The notes: generated by a model not told the origin, from the sequence alone. A DNA stretch of 10,576 nucleotides from Micavibrio sp. UBA1664 (GCA_002320485.1 DCKW01000128.1:1-10576), one strand, 5' to 3'. Shown: positions 1 to 6,303, counted from the first letter of the stretch. Program-made: numbers and translations.

Positions 1-1
1 A

Positions 2-361
2 GACATCAGCGGTGGCGTTGAGATCATGGCGCAGAGTGAGTGGGGGTTAAGTAAAGCAATTCAATCGGGTATCGGAAAAACGTCATATCCTGCCCTGATG
101 GAAGAGCGACAGACCTTTGCTTACATGGAATGGGCAAAGAGCGGAATTTATAAAAAACCGCTAATTCCTTCTGAAATCGAAACCACAAATATTAATATTA
201 TGACGGCAGGCATGTCGCGAAAAGCAACAATGGCGATGCTGCAGTTTAATTATGATTATAACCGCCTTGCAGCAAAAGTTCCTTTTAAACGAGGGGGCTC
301 AGATAGCGTTATTGCACCATCATCCCATGACAATGGCATAGAACGCCCGCGCCCGTGGTAG
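2..361 (+). CDS. 3' end of an unrecognised gene (partial at left edge)
   Basis: This reading frame is open from the first full codon of the window to a TAG at 359-361, so about 119 residues of a longer protein are visible. An ATG at 26 exists, but the frame continues upstream without a stop and no ribosome-binding site precedes that ATG, so I treat it as internal. The visible part is a soluble mix of charged and aromatic residues, with no membrane segment, no cysteine and no motif I recognise. It ends in a proline/arginine-rich tail (RPRPW). Its last 42 bases overlap the end of the convergent acyl-CoA dehydrogenase, so the tail is read from DNA that also encodes the conserved end of that enzyme. 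I assign no function. The missing upstream part would be needed for any identification. Confidence 0.55.
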   Translation, partial: DISGGVEIMAQSEWGLSKAIQSGIGKTSYPALMEERQTFAYMEWAKSGIYKKPLIPSEIETTNINIMTAGMSRKATMAMLQFNYDYNRLAAKVPFKRGGSDSVIAPSSHDNGIERPRPW

Positions 362-1939
362 GATATTTTTCTTGTAAAAATCGGCGATGTCTTTTTTGCG
401 CTCAATAAAATCAGGGTTTTCCGATTTTTCGATAACCTCCATCTGCTTTTGCAAGGCAATATGACCTGCAATCACACCGAATAAATTTAAAAACGGTGTG
501 GCAACATACGCGGCCTGTTCCTGATCCAAATTGGCAAGATGTCTTGCGGCTTGTTTCAAAAGATTGATGCCTTCATAAACCTCATGAGCCTCGATCCAGA
601 TATTGAGGGTATGCCCCTCATCACGCAATATTTTGCGGAAAACCAGATCCATGGCCTGAATACCATTCGTTCCCTCATAAATAGGCAGAATGCGTGCATC
701 GCGGTAATATTGCGCCGCGCCGGTTTCCTCAACAAATCCCATACCGCCATGAACCTGAACCCCAAGTGAGGCGACCTCAACCGCATTATCGGTGCACCAT
801 GACTTGACGACGGGGGTGAGTAAATTGACAAACCCTTCCATCATCGCATCACCGGTACGAGCTATATCAAGGTAATTGGCGGCCTGCAATGTCATGGCGC
901 GGCCGGCTTGTGTCAACGCTTCCATGGTTTTGAGCATACGAATAACATCAGGGTGATTATCGATGGTGGTTCCGCCACCTTGTACACGCTCTGCCGCATA
1001 AGCCGTGGCATGCTGGAGCGCTCGTTCTGAAATGGCGACCCCTTGCAACCCGACCGACAGGCGGGCGTTATTCATCATGGTAAACATGTATTTTAATCCC
1101 TGATGCGCTTCCCCGACCAGATATCCGACAGCACCACCATCATCCCCGAATTGCATGGTACATGTGGGGGAGGCATGGATGCCGAGTTTATGTTCGATAC
1201 CTGTGCATATAACATCATTGCGTGTTCCGTCTTCCAAAAATTTCGGAACGATAAACAGGGATATGCCTTTCACCCCTTCCGGCGCATCGGGCAGGCGGGC
1301 TAATACAAGGTGAATAATGTTTTCAGCAAGATCATGCTCACCATAAGTAATATATATTTTTTGTCCCGATATACGGTAGGTTCCGTCATCCGCAGGGATA
1401 GCCTTTGTTTTGACGGCGGCAAGGTCCGATCCCGCCTGCGGCTCGGTCAAATTCATTGTTCCCGTCCATACACCGCTGATCAAATTCGACAGGTAATAAT
1501 CTTTTTGCGCTTGTGAGCCGTGCGCTTCAATCGCTTCGACCGCACCCTGATTGAGAAGGGGGCAAAGCCCGAAACTCATATTTGCACCTTGCCACATTTC
1601 CTGCACACAAAAAGCGATGGTCCACGGCAGGCCTTGTCCGCCATGTTCAGGGTCGAACGGAACCGCATTCCATCCCCCGTCGCGATAGGCGTTATAGGCC
1701 TCTTTCCATCCTTTTGCCGTTGTGACGGAGCCGTCATCCTTGCGGGTTGTTCCTTCGGTGTCGCCTGTTTTATTCAGGGGGGCGAGAACATCGCGCGCCA
1801 ATTTTCCCGCTTCCTCCAATACCGCATCGATTAAATCGCCGTCCAGTTCCGATTGATTGGGCAGGGATTGTAAAGACTCGAGACCGATAACATGATTTAT
1901 AATGAATTTTTGATCGTCGATAGGGGGTGTGTATGTCAT
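320..1939 (-). CDS. acyl-CoA dehydrogenase (FAD-dependent, long FadE/DmdC-like type)
   Basis: The predicted enzyme oxidises an acyl-CoA thioester to the trans-2-enoyl-CoA in the cytoplasm, passing electrons from FAD to electron-transfer flavoprotein. The 539 residues show an N-terminal helical domain, the middle-domain signature TMNLTEPQAGSD (161-172), a substrate-contact region around MFTMMNNARL (285-294), the FAD-contact motif VQVHGGMGF (394-402) and the catalytic-base motif YEGTNGIQ with Glu422. The extended N-terminus and the C-terminal helical extension after Glu422 place it with the roughly 590-residue acyl-CoA dehydrogenases rather than the 380-residue ones. It is shorter than most of that group, mainly after the catalytic motif. 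The ATG at 1939 fits the usual family N-terminus (MTY..P), although no Shine-Dalgarno sequence precedes it. The AT-rich gene upstream ends 33 bases away on the same strand. The substrate chain length cannot be told from sequence. Confidence 0.95.
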   Translation of the reverse strand: MTYTPPIDDQKFIINHVIGLESLQSLPNQSELDGDLIDAVLEEAGKLARDVLAPLNKTGDTEGTTRKDDGSVTTAKGWKEAYNAYRDGGWNAVPFDPEHGGQGLPWTIAFCVQEMWQGANMSFGLCPLLNQGAVEAIEAHGSQAQKDYYLSNLISGVWTGTMNLTEPQAGSDLAAVKTKAIPADDGTYRISGQKIYITYGEHDLAENIIHLVLARLPDAPEGVKGISLFIVPKFLEDGTRNDVICTGIEHKLGIHASPTCTMQFGDDGGAVGYLVGEAHQGLKYMFTMMNNARLSVGLQGVAISERALQHATAYAAERVQGGGTTIDNHPDVIRMLKTMEALTQAGRAMTLQAANYLDIARTGDAMMEGFVNLLTPVVKSWCTDNAVEVASLGVQVHGGMGFVEETGAAQYYRDARILPIYEGTNGIQAMDLVFRKILRDEGHTLNIWIEAHEVYEGINLLKQAARHLANLDQEQAAYVATPFLNLFGVIAGHIALQKQMEVIEKSENPDFIERKKDIADFYKKNILPRARAFYAIVMG

Positions 1940-1972
1940 GAATATAAAAATATCATAACTTTTTTAATAGAA

Positions 1973-2410
1973 CTATATTTTAAGTGTTTTTCCAGAGATT
2001 GGATAAAGTGACAAAAGAGGAGAACATTCTGCTTTAATTTCTGGAATCGAGGTATTATATCTTTCAATTGAATTTATTAATTCTATAAATAAATCCCTAA
2101 AATTTTCTTTATCTTCAAAAAGTGCACGTAGATTTTCATCTTCTTCCACTGTAAACCCACTTCTATCGAATATATCTCTCCATCTTTGTATCAAATCATT
2201 AAACGTTTCAGGAAAACTATCCAATTTCATAACCTCTTGACTATCTTCGAAGATATAATACGAGCCATCAGATTTTTTGATTGATATGTCAGCAACTTTT
2301 TCAATGTCGCACATAATCTCTTCAGGCCTTCTAACTGAATCAGGGGCTGCGTTGACAGAAGACATACTTGTAAAAGCTGCCACAATAGTTGGAATTAAAA
2401 TTTTGCGCAT
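1973..2410 (-). CDS. putative exported protein of unknown function, AT-rich
   Basis: This 145-residue protein starts MRKILIPTIVAAF and has a typical signal peptide: two basic residues, a hydrophobic core, and a VNA-A cleavage site near residues 19-22. That predicts export to the periplasm and a mature protein of about 124 residues. The mature part is acidic and largely helical, with only two cysteines (Cys34 and Cys129), which could form a disulfide. I recognise no family. The DNA is far richer in A+T than its neighbours: hand counts of three 60-base lines (2041, 2161 and 2281) gave roughly 23, 28 and 37 % G+C, against about 60 % for a line of the dehydrogenase (1741). No Shine-Dalgarno sequence precedes the ATG. 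A TTGACA hexamer (2444-2439, minus strand) lies at a distance that would give a nearly leaderless message. The intact frame and credible signal peptide argue that it is real. It may be a recent acquisition or an orphan. Confidence 0.65.
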   Translation of the reverse strand: MRKILIPTIVAAFTSMSSVNAAPDSVRRPEEIMCDIEKVADISIKKSDGSYYIFEDSQEVMKLDSFPETFNDLIQRWRDIFDRSGFTVEEDENLRALFEDKENFRDLFIELINSIERYNTSIPEIKAECSPLLSLYPISGKTLKI

Positions 2411-2415
2411 AAAAA

Positions 2416-2444
2416 TAAATAAAACATATAAAATGATATGTCAA
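2416..2444 (-). promoter_or_regulatory. possible sigma-70-type promoter for the exported protein gene
   Basis: On the minus strand a perfect -35 hexamer TTGACA (2444-2439) is followed after 17 bases by TATTTA (2421-2416), a weak -10. Initiation would fall at about the ATG at 2410, giving a leaderless or nearly leaderless transcript. That fits the missing Shine-Dalgarno sequence. The region is very AT-rich, so chance matches are likely. Confidence 0.35.
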
Positions 2445-2453
2445 TAAATATTT

Positions 2454-2469
2454 TGGCACGGGAATTGCA
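2454..2469 (+). promoter_or_regulatory. sigma-54 (RpoN) -24/-12 promoter
   Basis: The sequence reads TGGCACG (2454-2460), four bases (GGAA), then TTGCA (2465-2469), preceded by a further T. This matches the known RpoN consensus TGGCACG-N4-TTGCW at every specified base, with the invariant GG and GC pairs at the correct spacing. The C of the -12 GC pair is at 2468, so transcription should start near 2480-2481, one or two bases before the ATG of the transglycosylase gene at 2482. Genes read from such promoters need an AAA+ enhancer-binding activator. Its site would be expected about 80-150 bases upstream, inside the 5' part of the divergent gene. Confidence 0.8.
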
Positions 2470-2481
2470 AAGTTATTTCGC

Positions 2482-3378
2482 ATGAGTTTAGGAATAACCA
2501 GTAATGTTGCCGGGGCCTCGCAGGATGTCTTGCGTGCAATCGAAACCGCATCCAAGAAAACGGGTGTGGATTTTGATTATCTGGTCAATCAGGCGCGGAC
2601 CGAAAGTTCGTTCCGCCCTGACGTTAAGGCATCGACGAGCAGTGCGACGGGCCTTTACCAATTTATTGACCAGACATGGCTTGCCACTGTCTCGGAACAT
2701 GGTTCAAAACATGGGTTATCCGATATTTCCTCGCAAATTCAAAAAGATTTTCAAGGGCGCTATTTCGTTACTGATAGCGCGGTCAAAAAACAGATTCTGG
2801 AACTGCGCAAAGACCCAGCAATTGCATCGCTGATGGCGGCTGAATTTGCATCCGATAATGGTGATTATCTGAAGTCACAAACGGGAAAAGAGGCCAATGC
2901 AACGGATTTATATATGGCACATTTTCTGGGCGCGGGTGGTGCGTCCCAATTTATAAAGGCTTTGCAGGAAACGCCATACAGGCCTGCGGCCTACCTGCTT
3001 CCTGCGGCGGCGGGTGCAAATAAGGGCATCTTTTATAATGCCGACGGTTCACCAAAATCATTTGATGCAATTTATAAGTCATTCGAACAGAAATTCGGGG
3101 AGGTCACAAAGGTTCAAGCAGCCCACAATGAACCGATATTGCCATCTTCCACTTTATCTGCAGAGCGTGAGGGCGGATATACGCGGGATATTGCATTTGA
3201 GAGAATGTACGGTGACAAGGTTGCCGAATATGTGCGGGCATTGCCATCTGTAAAAGGGTTTGAAAGCGGCAGTTTTTTTGAAGGTCTGTACGGAAATAAC
3301 GTGGCATCCGCCGCACGCGAACAGGCCGCTCAAAACTCGCTATTCTTAACGCTGACGATGCTGGATTTGCCTAAATAA
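2482..3378 (+). CDS. lytic transglycosylase, SLT-domain protein
   Basis: The predicted enzyme cleaves the MurNAc-GlcNAc bond of peptidoglycan. Residues 15-75 carry the Slt/goose-lysozyme motifs: the catalytic glutamate in ARTESSF (Glu41), then SSATGLYQF (53-61) and TW (65-66). The conserved DLYMAHFLGAGGA (142-153) closes the catalytic domain. The remaining C-terminal part (about 190-298) has no motif I know. No signal peptide or lipobox is visible at the N-terminus, although the substrate is periplasmic. Export by a dedicated route or an unannotated signal must be assumed. The start at 2482 lacks a Shine-Dalgarno sequence and lies at the predicted start of a sigma-54 transcript, so translation may be leaderless. 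Sigma-54 control recalls flagellar or developmental peptidoglycan hydrolases of alphaproteobacteria, but no flagellar gene is in view. The last 49 bases overlap the convergent hydrolase gene. Confidence 0.9.
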   Translation: MSLGITSNVAGASQDVLRAIETASKKTGVDFDYLVNQARTESSFRPDVKASTSSATGLYQFIDQTWLATVSEHGSKHGLSDISSQIQKDFQGRYFVTDSAVKKQILELRKDPAIASLMAAEFASDNGDYLKSQTGKEANATDLYMAHFLGAGGASQFIKALQETPYRPAAYLLPAAAGANKGIFYNADGSPKSFDAIYKSFEQKFGEVTKVQAAHNEPILPSSTLSAEREGGYTRDIAFERMYGDKVAEYVRALPSVKGFESGSFFEGLYGNNVASAAREQAAQNSLFLTLTMLDLPK

Positions 3379-4283
3379 TTTTGCAACTCGTTTTTGAGCC
3401 AACCACCCGCGGCTTTATCATCTTTCAAATAATAATCCCACCATGCAAGAGCCATAATTTTAATCTGGCTTTTATTGGCTTCCATGCCATCATAATCCTC
3501 AAGTTGCCCACGCGAGCCATTGAAAACCATATGATCGGCCTTGTCGAGTATGACCTGATACTGCATTGCCCCATTAGGACCTGCATATTCAATAATCTCA
3601 TCGCGCAAATGCTGGATCGGTCCGTCAATCGGACTGTAATCTTCGCTTCCTGAAAGATGCAATAACGGCAGGGTGATATCGCCGTAAACTTGCGAGGCAG
3701 GCACATCTTCGGGGCGTAACCTTTGGTTAGGAACAGGGCTGTAAGCTATGCCTGCAACGAAAGCGTTGCTTTTTAAAGAAATTGGCTTTTCTTTTCCCGT
3801 TAGTTGCCCTGCCATTATCTGCGTGGTAAGCGCACCGAAGCTATGGCCGCTCATGCCGATTTTCGTCATATCGGGTGTGACAGGCAAATCTTCCTTTGCA
3901 ATCATCTCGAGCGTAAACGGGACATCTTTATAACGGTTGATAACATCTTCCCATGGGATAGTCGCTTTCCGGATGTTGTCCCAAGGATGGCCGTCTTTCC
4001 CGCGCCAAAGGGAATCATTCGTTCCCTCGTGACCGATATTAACATGAATATATCCATGGGATGCCAGAAACCTTGCGATAAATCCCGCCCCGTCCTGTGT
4101 GCCGCCAAGGCCGTGCGACCAGATAATCACGGGTAAAGATTCATAGCTTTCTATATCTGGGTAATAGATTTTGTATTTAACAGGGCGATTGTCACGGTTG
4201 TGATCAACCCATTCTCCGCGTTTGATTAAAACGCGAACAGGTTCGACATCAGGGTCGATCTTGTCTCTCCAAAAATCGGACAT
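3330..4283 (-). CDS. alpha/beta hydrolase (PAF-acetylhydrolase/dienelactone-hydrolase-like)
   Basis: This 317-residue protein has the alpha/beta-hydrolase layout. A strand leading into an oxyanion-hole HG motif (IIWSHGLGG, 53-61) is followed by the nucleophile elbow GHSFG with Ser148. A probable acid is Asp215 in SGSEDYS, and the probable catalytic His251 lies in KADHMVF. The HGLGG and GHSFG combination resembles platelet-activating-factor acetylhydrolase and chlorophyllase-type esterases, so an ester of unknown identity is the likely substrate. No signal peptide is visible, so it is probably cytoplasmic. It lies 10 bases behind sspB on the same strand, which suggests one transcript. No strong ribosome-binding site precedes the ATG, and coupling to sspB translation is plausible. 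Its 3' end overlaps the transglycosylase gene tail-to-tail. The triad is intact, so I expect an active enzyme, but the substrate is open. Confidence 0.87.
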   Translation of the reverse strand: MSDFWRDKIDPDVEPVRVLIKRGEWVDHNRDNRPVKYKIYYPDIESYESLPVIIWSHGLGGTQDGAGFIARFLASHGYIHVNIGHEGTNDSLWRGKDGHPWDNIRKATIPWEDVINRYKDVPFTLEMIAKEDLPVTPDMTKIGMSGHSFGALTTQIMAGQLTGKEKPISLKSNAFVAGIAYSPVPNQRLRPEDVPASQVYGDITLPLLHLSGSEDYSPIDGPIQHLRDEIIEYAGPNGAMQYQVILDKADHMVFNGSRGQLEDYDGMEANKSQIKIMALAWWDYYLKDDKAAGGWLKNELQNYLGKSSIVSVKNSEF

Positions 4284-4293
4284 GGAAGTTTAC

Positions 4294-4800
4294 TCAGTCT
4301 TTTTTGCGGAATTGATCCAGAGAGACAACTTCGCCTTTTTCCTTGGGCTTTGACGATTTTTCGTTTTCTTCAGCCAATTCGGCAATAGCCTCGGCAATGC
4401 CGTCGGGATCGTCATCATACCCGCCTTCGCCGTCCAGAGGCTGGAATTGTAGAGCAAAATTAACGCTCGGGTCGGCGAAAATGGTAATAGCGGCCAACGG
4501 CACGACAAGCTTTTCAGGAATATTATTAAAGCTGAGTGTAACTTTTAACAATTTGTCATCAACACTTAAATCGTAAAACTGGTATTGTAATACGATTGTC
4601 ATTTCACCGGGATAACGTTCACGCAGATAATCGGGGATTTGTACACCCTCATAATCAGTCAGAAATGTAATGTAAAAATGATGGTCGCCGGGAAGTCCGG
4701 TCTCCATAACCTCTTCTATGGCTTGCTTTGCAACGCCACGCAGGGCCTTTTCAACCATACGGTCATAACGAAGAGTATTTTCATCAATATTTTTATTCAT
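4294..4800 (-). CDS. sspB: ClpXP adaptor protein SspB (alphaproteobacterial type)
   Basis: SspB tethers ssrA-tagged and some other substrates to the ClpXP protease in the cytoplasm. The 168 residues show the conserved substrate-binding fold, beginning with an N-terminal helix (about 9-33) and the strands HFYITFLTDYEGVQIP (41-56). These continue through MTIVLQYQFYDL and an LVVPLAAITIFADPS stretch (98-112). Next comes an acidic, flexible linker (about 122-155). The protein ends with VVSLDQFRKKD (158-168), the short C-terminal motif by which SspB docks on the ClpX zinc-binding domain. Fold, linker and tail are all present, so the adaptor should work. An AGGA seven bases upstream of the ATG can serve as ribosome-binding site. 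It is divergent from the prepilin peptidase gene across 62 bases and is followed by the alpha/beta hydrolase gene. Confidence 0.95.
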   Translation of the reverse strand: MNKNIDENTLRYDRMVEKALRGVAKQAIEEVMETGLPGDHHFYITFLTDYEGVQIPDYLRERYPGEMTIVLQYQFYDLSVDDKLLKVTLSFNNIPEKLVVPLAAITIFADPSVNFALQFQPLDGEGGYDDDPDGIAEAIAELAEENEKSSKPKEKGEVVSLDQFRKKD

Positions 4801-4862
4801 GGTCCCATCCTAAGAGTAACTTTATCCTTGCACAAGGGGTAATTAACGATACAGTAAACACC
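4801..4862. promoter_or_regulatory. divergent intergenic region between sspB and prepilin peptidase gene
   Basis: These 62 bases must hold the start signals for both divergent genes unless transcription comes from further away. A short imperfect palindrome, CCTTG-CA-CAAGG, is centred at 4831-4832. TTGCAC (4828-4833) and, on the other strand, TTGTGC in the same place could act as -35 elements with weak -10 matches (for example TACAGT). The matches are poor and I do not fix transcription starts. Confidence 0.3.
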
Positions 4863-5342
4863 ATGGAGATTTTGGCAACCGGCTGTGTGGTAATTGCTTT
4901 ACTGGCCCTTTTATGGATGGGCTGGATTGATCTCAAACTATGGATTTTACCTGATGAACTGGTCATTTTGTTTGCCGCCCCTGCCTTAATATTTCATTAT
5001 GCTATCGATTGGTATTATGGCGGATGGCTACTCTATATAGTGGGGGCTGTTTTAGGGGGCGGGACGCTTTATTCCATCCGCGAGGCCGCCAACAGATTTT
5101 ATAAAATGGATACAATGGGTCTGGGAGACATTAAATTAATGGCCGCCGCCGGATTGTGGCTGGGGCCTCAGGCGATTTTGCTGGCGTTGAGCGTCGGCGC
5201 TGTTTGCGGGGTTATTCATGCCATCACTCTTGCTGTTTTGCAAAAAAAGTCCATTCAGGCAATGATGCTTCCTGCCGGACCGGGATTTATAGCGGGAATT
5301 ATTCTCGTATTTTTGTGGACGTATAAGGACTTGGTTTTATGA
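4863..5342 (+). CDS. A24 family prepilin peptidase (peptidase domain only)
   Basis: The predicted protein is an inner-membrane aspartic protease that cleaves the leader of type IV or Flp pilins and related pseudopilins. The 159 residues are mostly hydrophobic, with about five to six membrane segments. The two family aspartates are present: Asp23 in the WIDLKLWILPDEL stretch and Asp89 in the MGLGDIKL motif (GxGD), followed by a PAGPGF motif (137-142) like the PFGPF of the family. The N-terminal cysteine-rich methyltransferase domain of PilD-type enzymes is absent, which makes it resemble the small CpaA/TadV type in length. The frame is open further upstream, but that part lies antisense to sspB, so I take the ATG at 4863. 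It has no clear Shine-Dalgarno sequence. The stop overlaps the pyrB start (ATGA). Which pilus or competence machine it serves cannot be seen here. Confidence 0.92.
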   Translation: MEILATGCVVIALLALLWMGWIDLKLWILPDELVILFAAPALIFHYAIDWYYGGWLLYIVGAVLGGGTLYSIREAANRFYKMDTMGLGDIKLMAAAGLWLGPQAILLALSVGAVCGVIHAITLAVLQKKSIQAMMLPAGPGFIAGIILVFLWTYKDLVL

Positions 5343-6235
5343 CATTTCATCTACCCGATATCAATTCTTTAACTGATGACGCACTCCACGCGATTTTAGA
5401 TAAGGCGCGGTTTTATGCCGAAGGGAATAATGACAAAAGTTTGAATGACAAAATCATATTTAATATTTTTATGGAGGACAGCACACGCACACGTATGTCT
5501 TTTGAAGTGGCGGCCAAACGACTGGGGGCTGAGGTGATCAATTTTACGGCCAAAACATCGTCTTTGAATAAAAATGAAAGCCATGCCGACACTTTTGCTA
5601 CGTTGAACGCCTATCATCCTGATGCAGTCGTATTACGGTCGGCGGAATATAATGCGCCGCGATTTGCCATGACAATGTTTGATTGTCCTGTTATCAATGC
5701 GGGAGATTCATTTCGCGCCCATCCGACCCAGGCATTGCTGGATGCCCTGACATTACAAAACCATTTCGGCGATGTGACAGGTAAAACCATTGCCATTTGT
5801 GGCGATATTGCACACAGCCGCGTTGCCCGCTCCGCCTATGATGTGTTTGATCGTCTGGGCATGAATGTTCACATCATTGCGCCCGAATTACTGATGCCTA
5901 AGGCGAGCGAGTTTGAAAAAGCCCGTCGTTTTACGGACATGGACAGCGGATTGAAAAATATCGACGCGGTAATGATGCTGCGTATTCAAAAAGAGCGCAT
6001 GACCGAGGGTGTCATAGGGACCGATATTGACTTTTTTATTGAGTATGGCCTGACGCAAGACAGGTTGAAAATATGTTATCCTGATGCTGTTGTGTTACAC
6101 CCTGGACCAATGAATCGCGGTGTTGAAATTGCCGACGATGTGGCTGACGATCCATATAAGTCCCTGATTTTAAAACAGGTTGAAAATGGTGTGCCGATAC
6201 GCATGGCGGTTCTGGATTATGCCGTCACTCGATAA
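5339..6235 (+). CDS. pyrB: aspartate carbamoyltransferase catalytic subunit
   Basis: PyrB condenses carbamoyl phosphate and L-aspartate to N-carbamoyl-L-aspartate, the second step of pyrimidine synthesis, in the cytoplasm. The carbamoyl-phosphate motif FMEDSTRTRMSFE (44-56) gives Ser48, Thr49, Arg50 and Thr51. A second loop SSLNKNES carries Lys79, equivalent to the catalytic Lys84 of E. coli. Arg100 is followed by HPTQALLD (128-135), HSRVARS (159-165), LRIQKER (214-220) and HPGPMNRG (254-261). The length of 298 is normal. Two motifs deviate from the common form: KGET is KNES, and the GDG-x-x-x-HPTQ run has Ser in place of the last Gly (GDSFRAHPTQ). The Arg-His pair of VxRH is Arg-Ser. Key side chains remain, so I expect activity. 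An AAGGA at 5325-5329 precedes the ATG, which overlaps the previous stop by four bases. No pyrI or pyrC follows. Confidence 0.96.
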   Translation: MTFHLPDINSLTDDALHAILDKARFYAEGNNDKSLNDKIIFNIFMEDSTRTRMSFEVAAKRLGAEVINFTAKTSSLNKNESHADTFATLNAYHPDAVVLRSAEYNAPRFAMTMFDCPVINAGDSFRAHPTQALLDALTLQNHFGDVTGKTIAICGDIAHSRVARSAYDVFDRLGMNVHIIAPELLMPKASEFEKARRFTDMDSGLKNIDAVMMLRIQKERMTEGVIGTDIDFFIEYGLTQDRLKICYPDAVVLHPGPMNRGVEIADDVADDPYKSLILKQVENGVPIRMAVLDYAVTR

Positions 6236-6264
6236 ACGAATCGTTTTTGGTTGCATTTCTGTCT

Positions 6265-6299
6265 CATCTTGTGCTTTATATGACTGGATCAACAAGATG
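6265..6299. promoter_or_regulatory. inverted repeat around a possible promoter of the HTH gene (candidate operator)
   Basis: CATCTTGT (6265-6272) and its exact reverse complement ACAAGATG (6292-6299) are separated by 19 bases that contain an AT-rich CTTTATATGA, a plausible -10 region. The arms lie just upstream of the ribosome-binding site of a gene whose product has a DNA-binding fold, as expected for an autoregulatory operator. The arms are about 27 bases apart from centre to centre, that is two and a half helical turns, so the two sites would not face the same side of the helix. No good -35 hexamer is present. Confidence 0.35.
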
Positions 6300-6303
6300 T
6301 CAT

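Noticed and set aside
1520..1834. Open frame of 104 codons on the plus strand inside the acyl-CoA dehydrogenase gene
   Set aside because: It is antisense to the conserved N-terminal domain of the enzyme, and its translation shows no domain.
4826..4837. CCTTG-CA-CAAGG as a regulator binding site between sspB and the prepilin peptidase gene
   Set aside because: Five-base arms occur often by chance and nothing else supports a site. It is kept only as a note in the intergenic region.
4728..4862. N-terminal extension of the prepilin peptidase from ATG 4728
   Set aside because: The extension lies antisense to the sspB start, is rich in His/Tyr/Pro and unlike the family. The hydrophobic start at 4863 fits better.
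6234..6248. Palindrome AAACGA-A-TCGTTT followed by Ts just after the pyrB stop, as a terminator
   Set aside because: With a usable loop only four AT-rich base pairs remain, so a stable terminator hairpin is unlikely.
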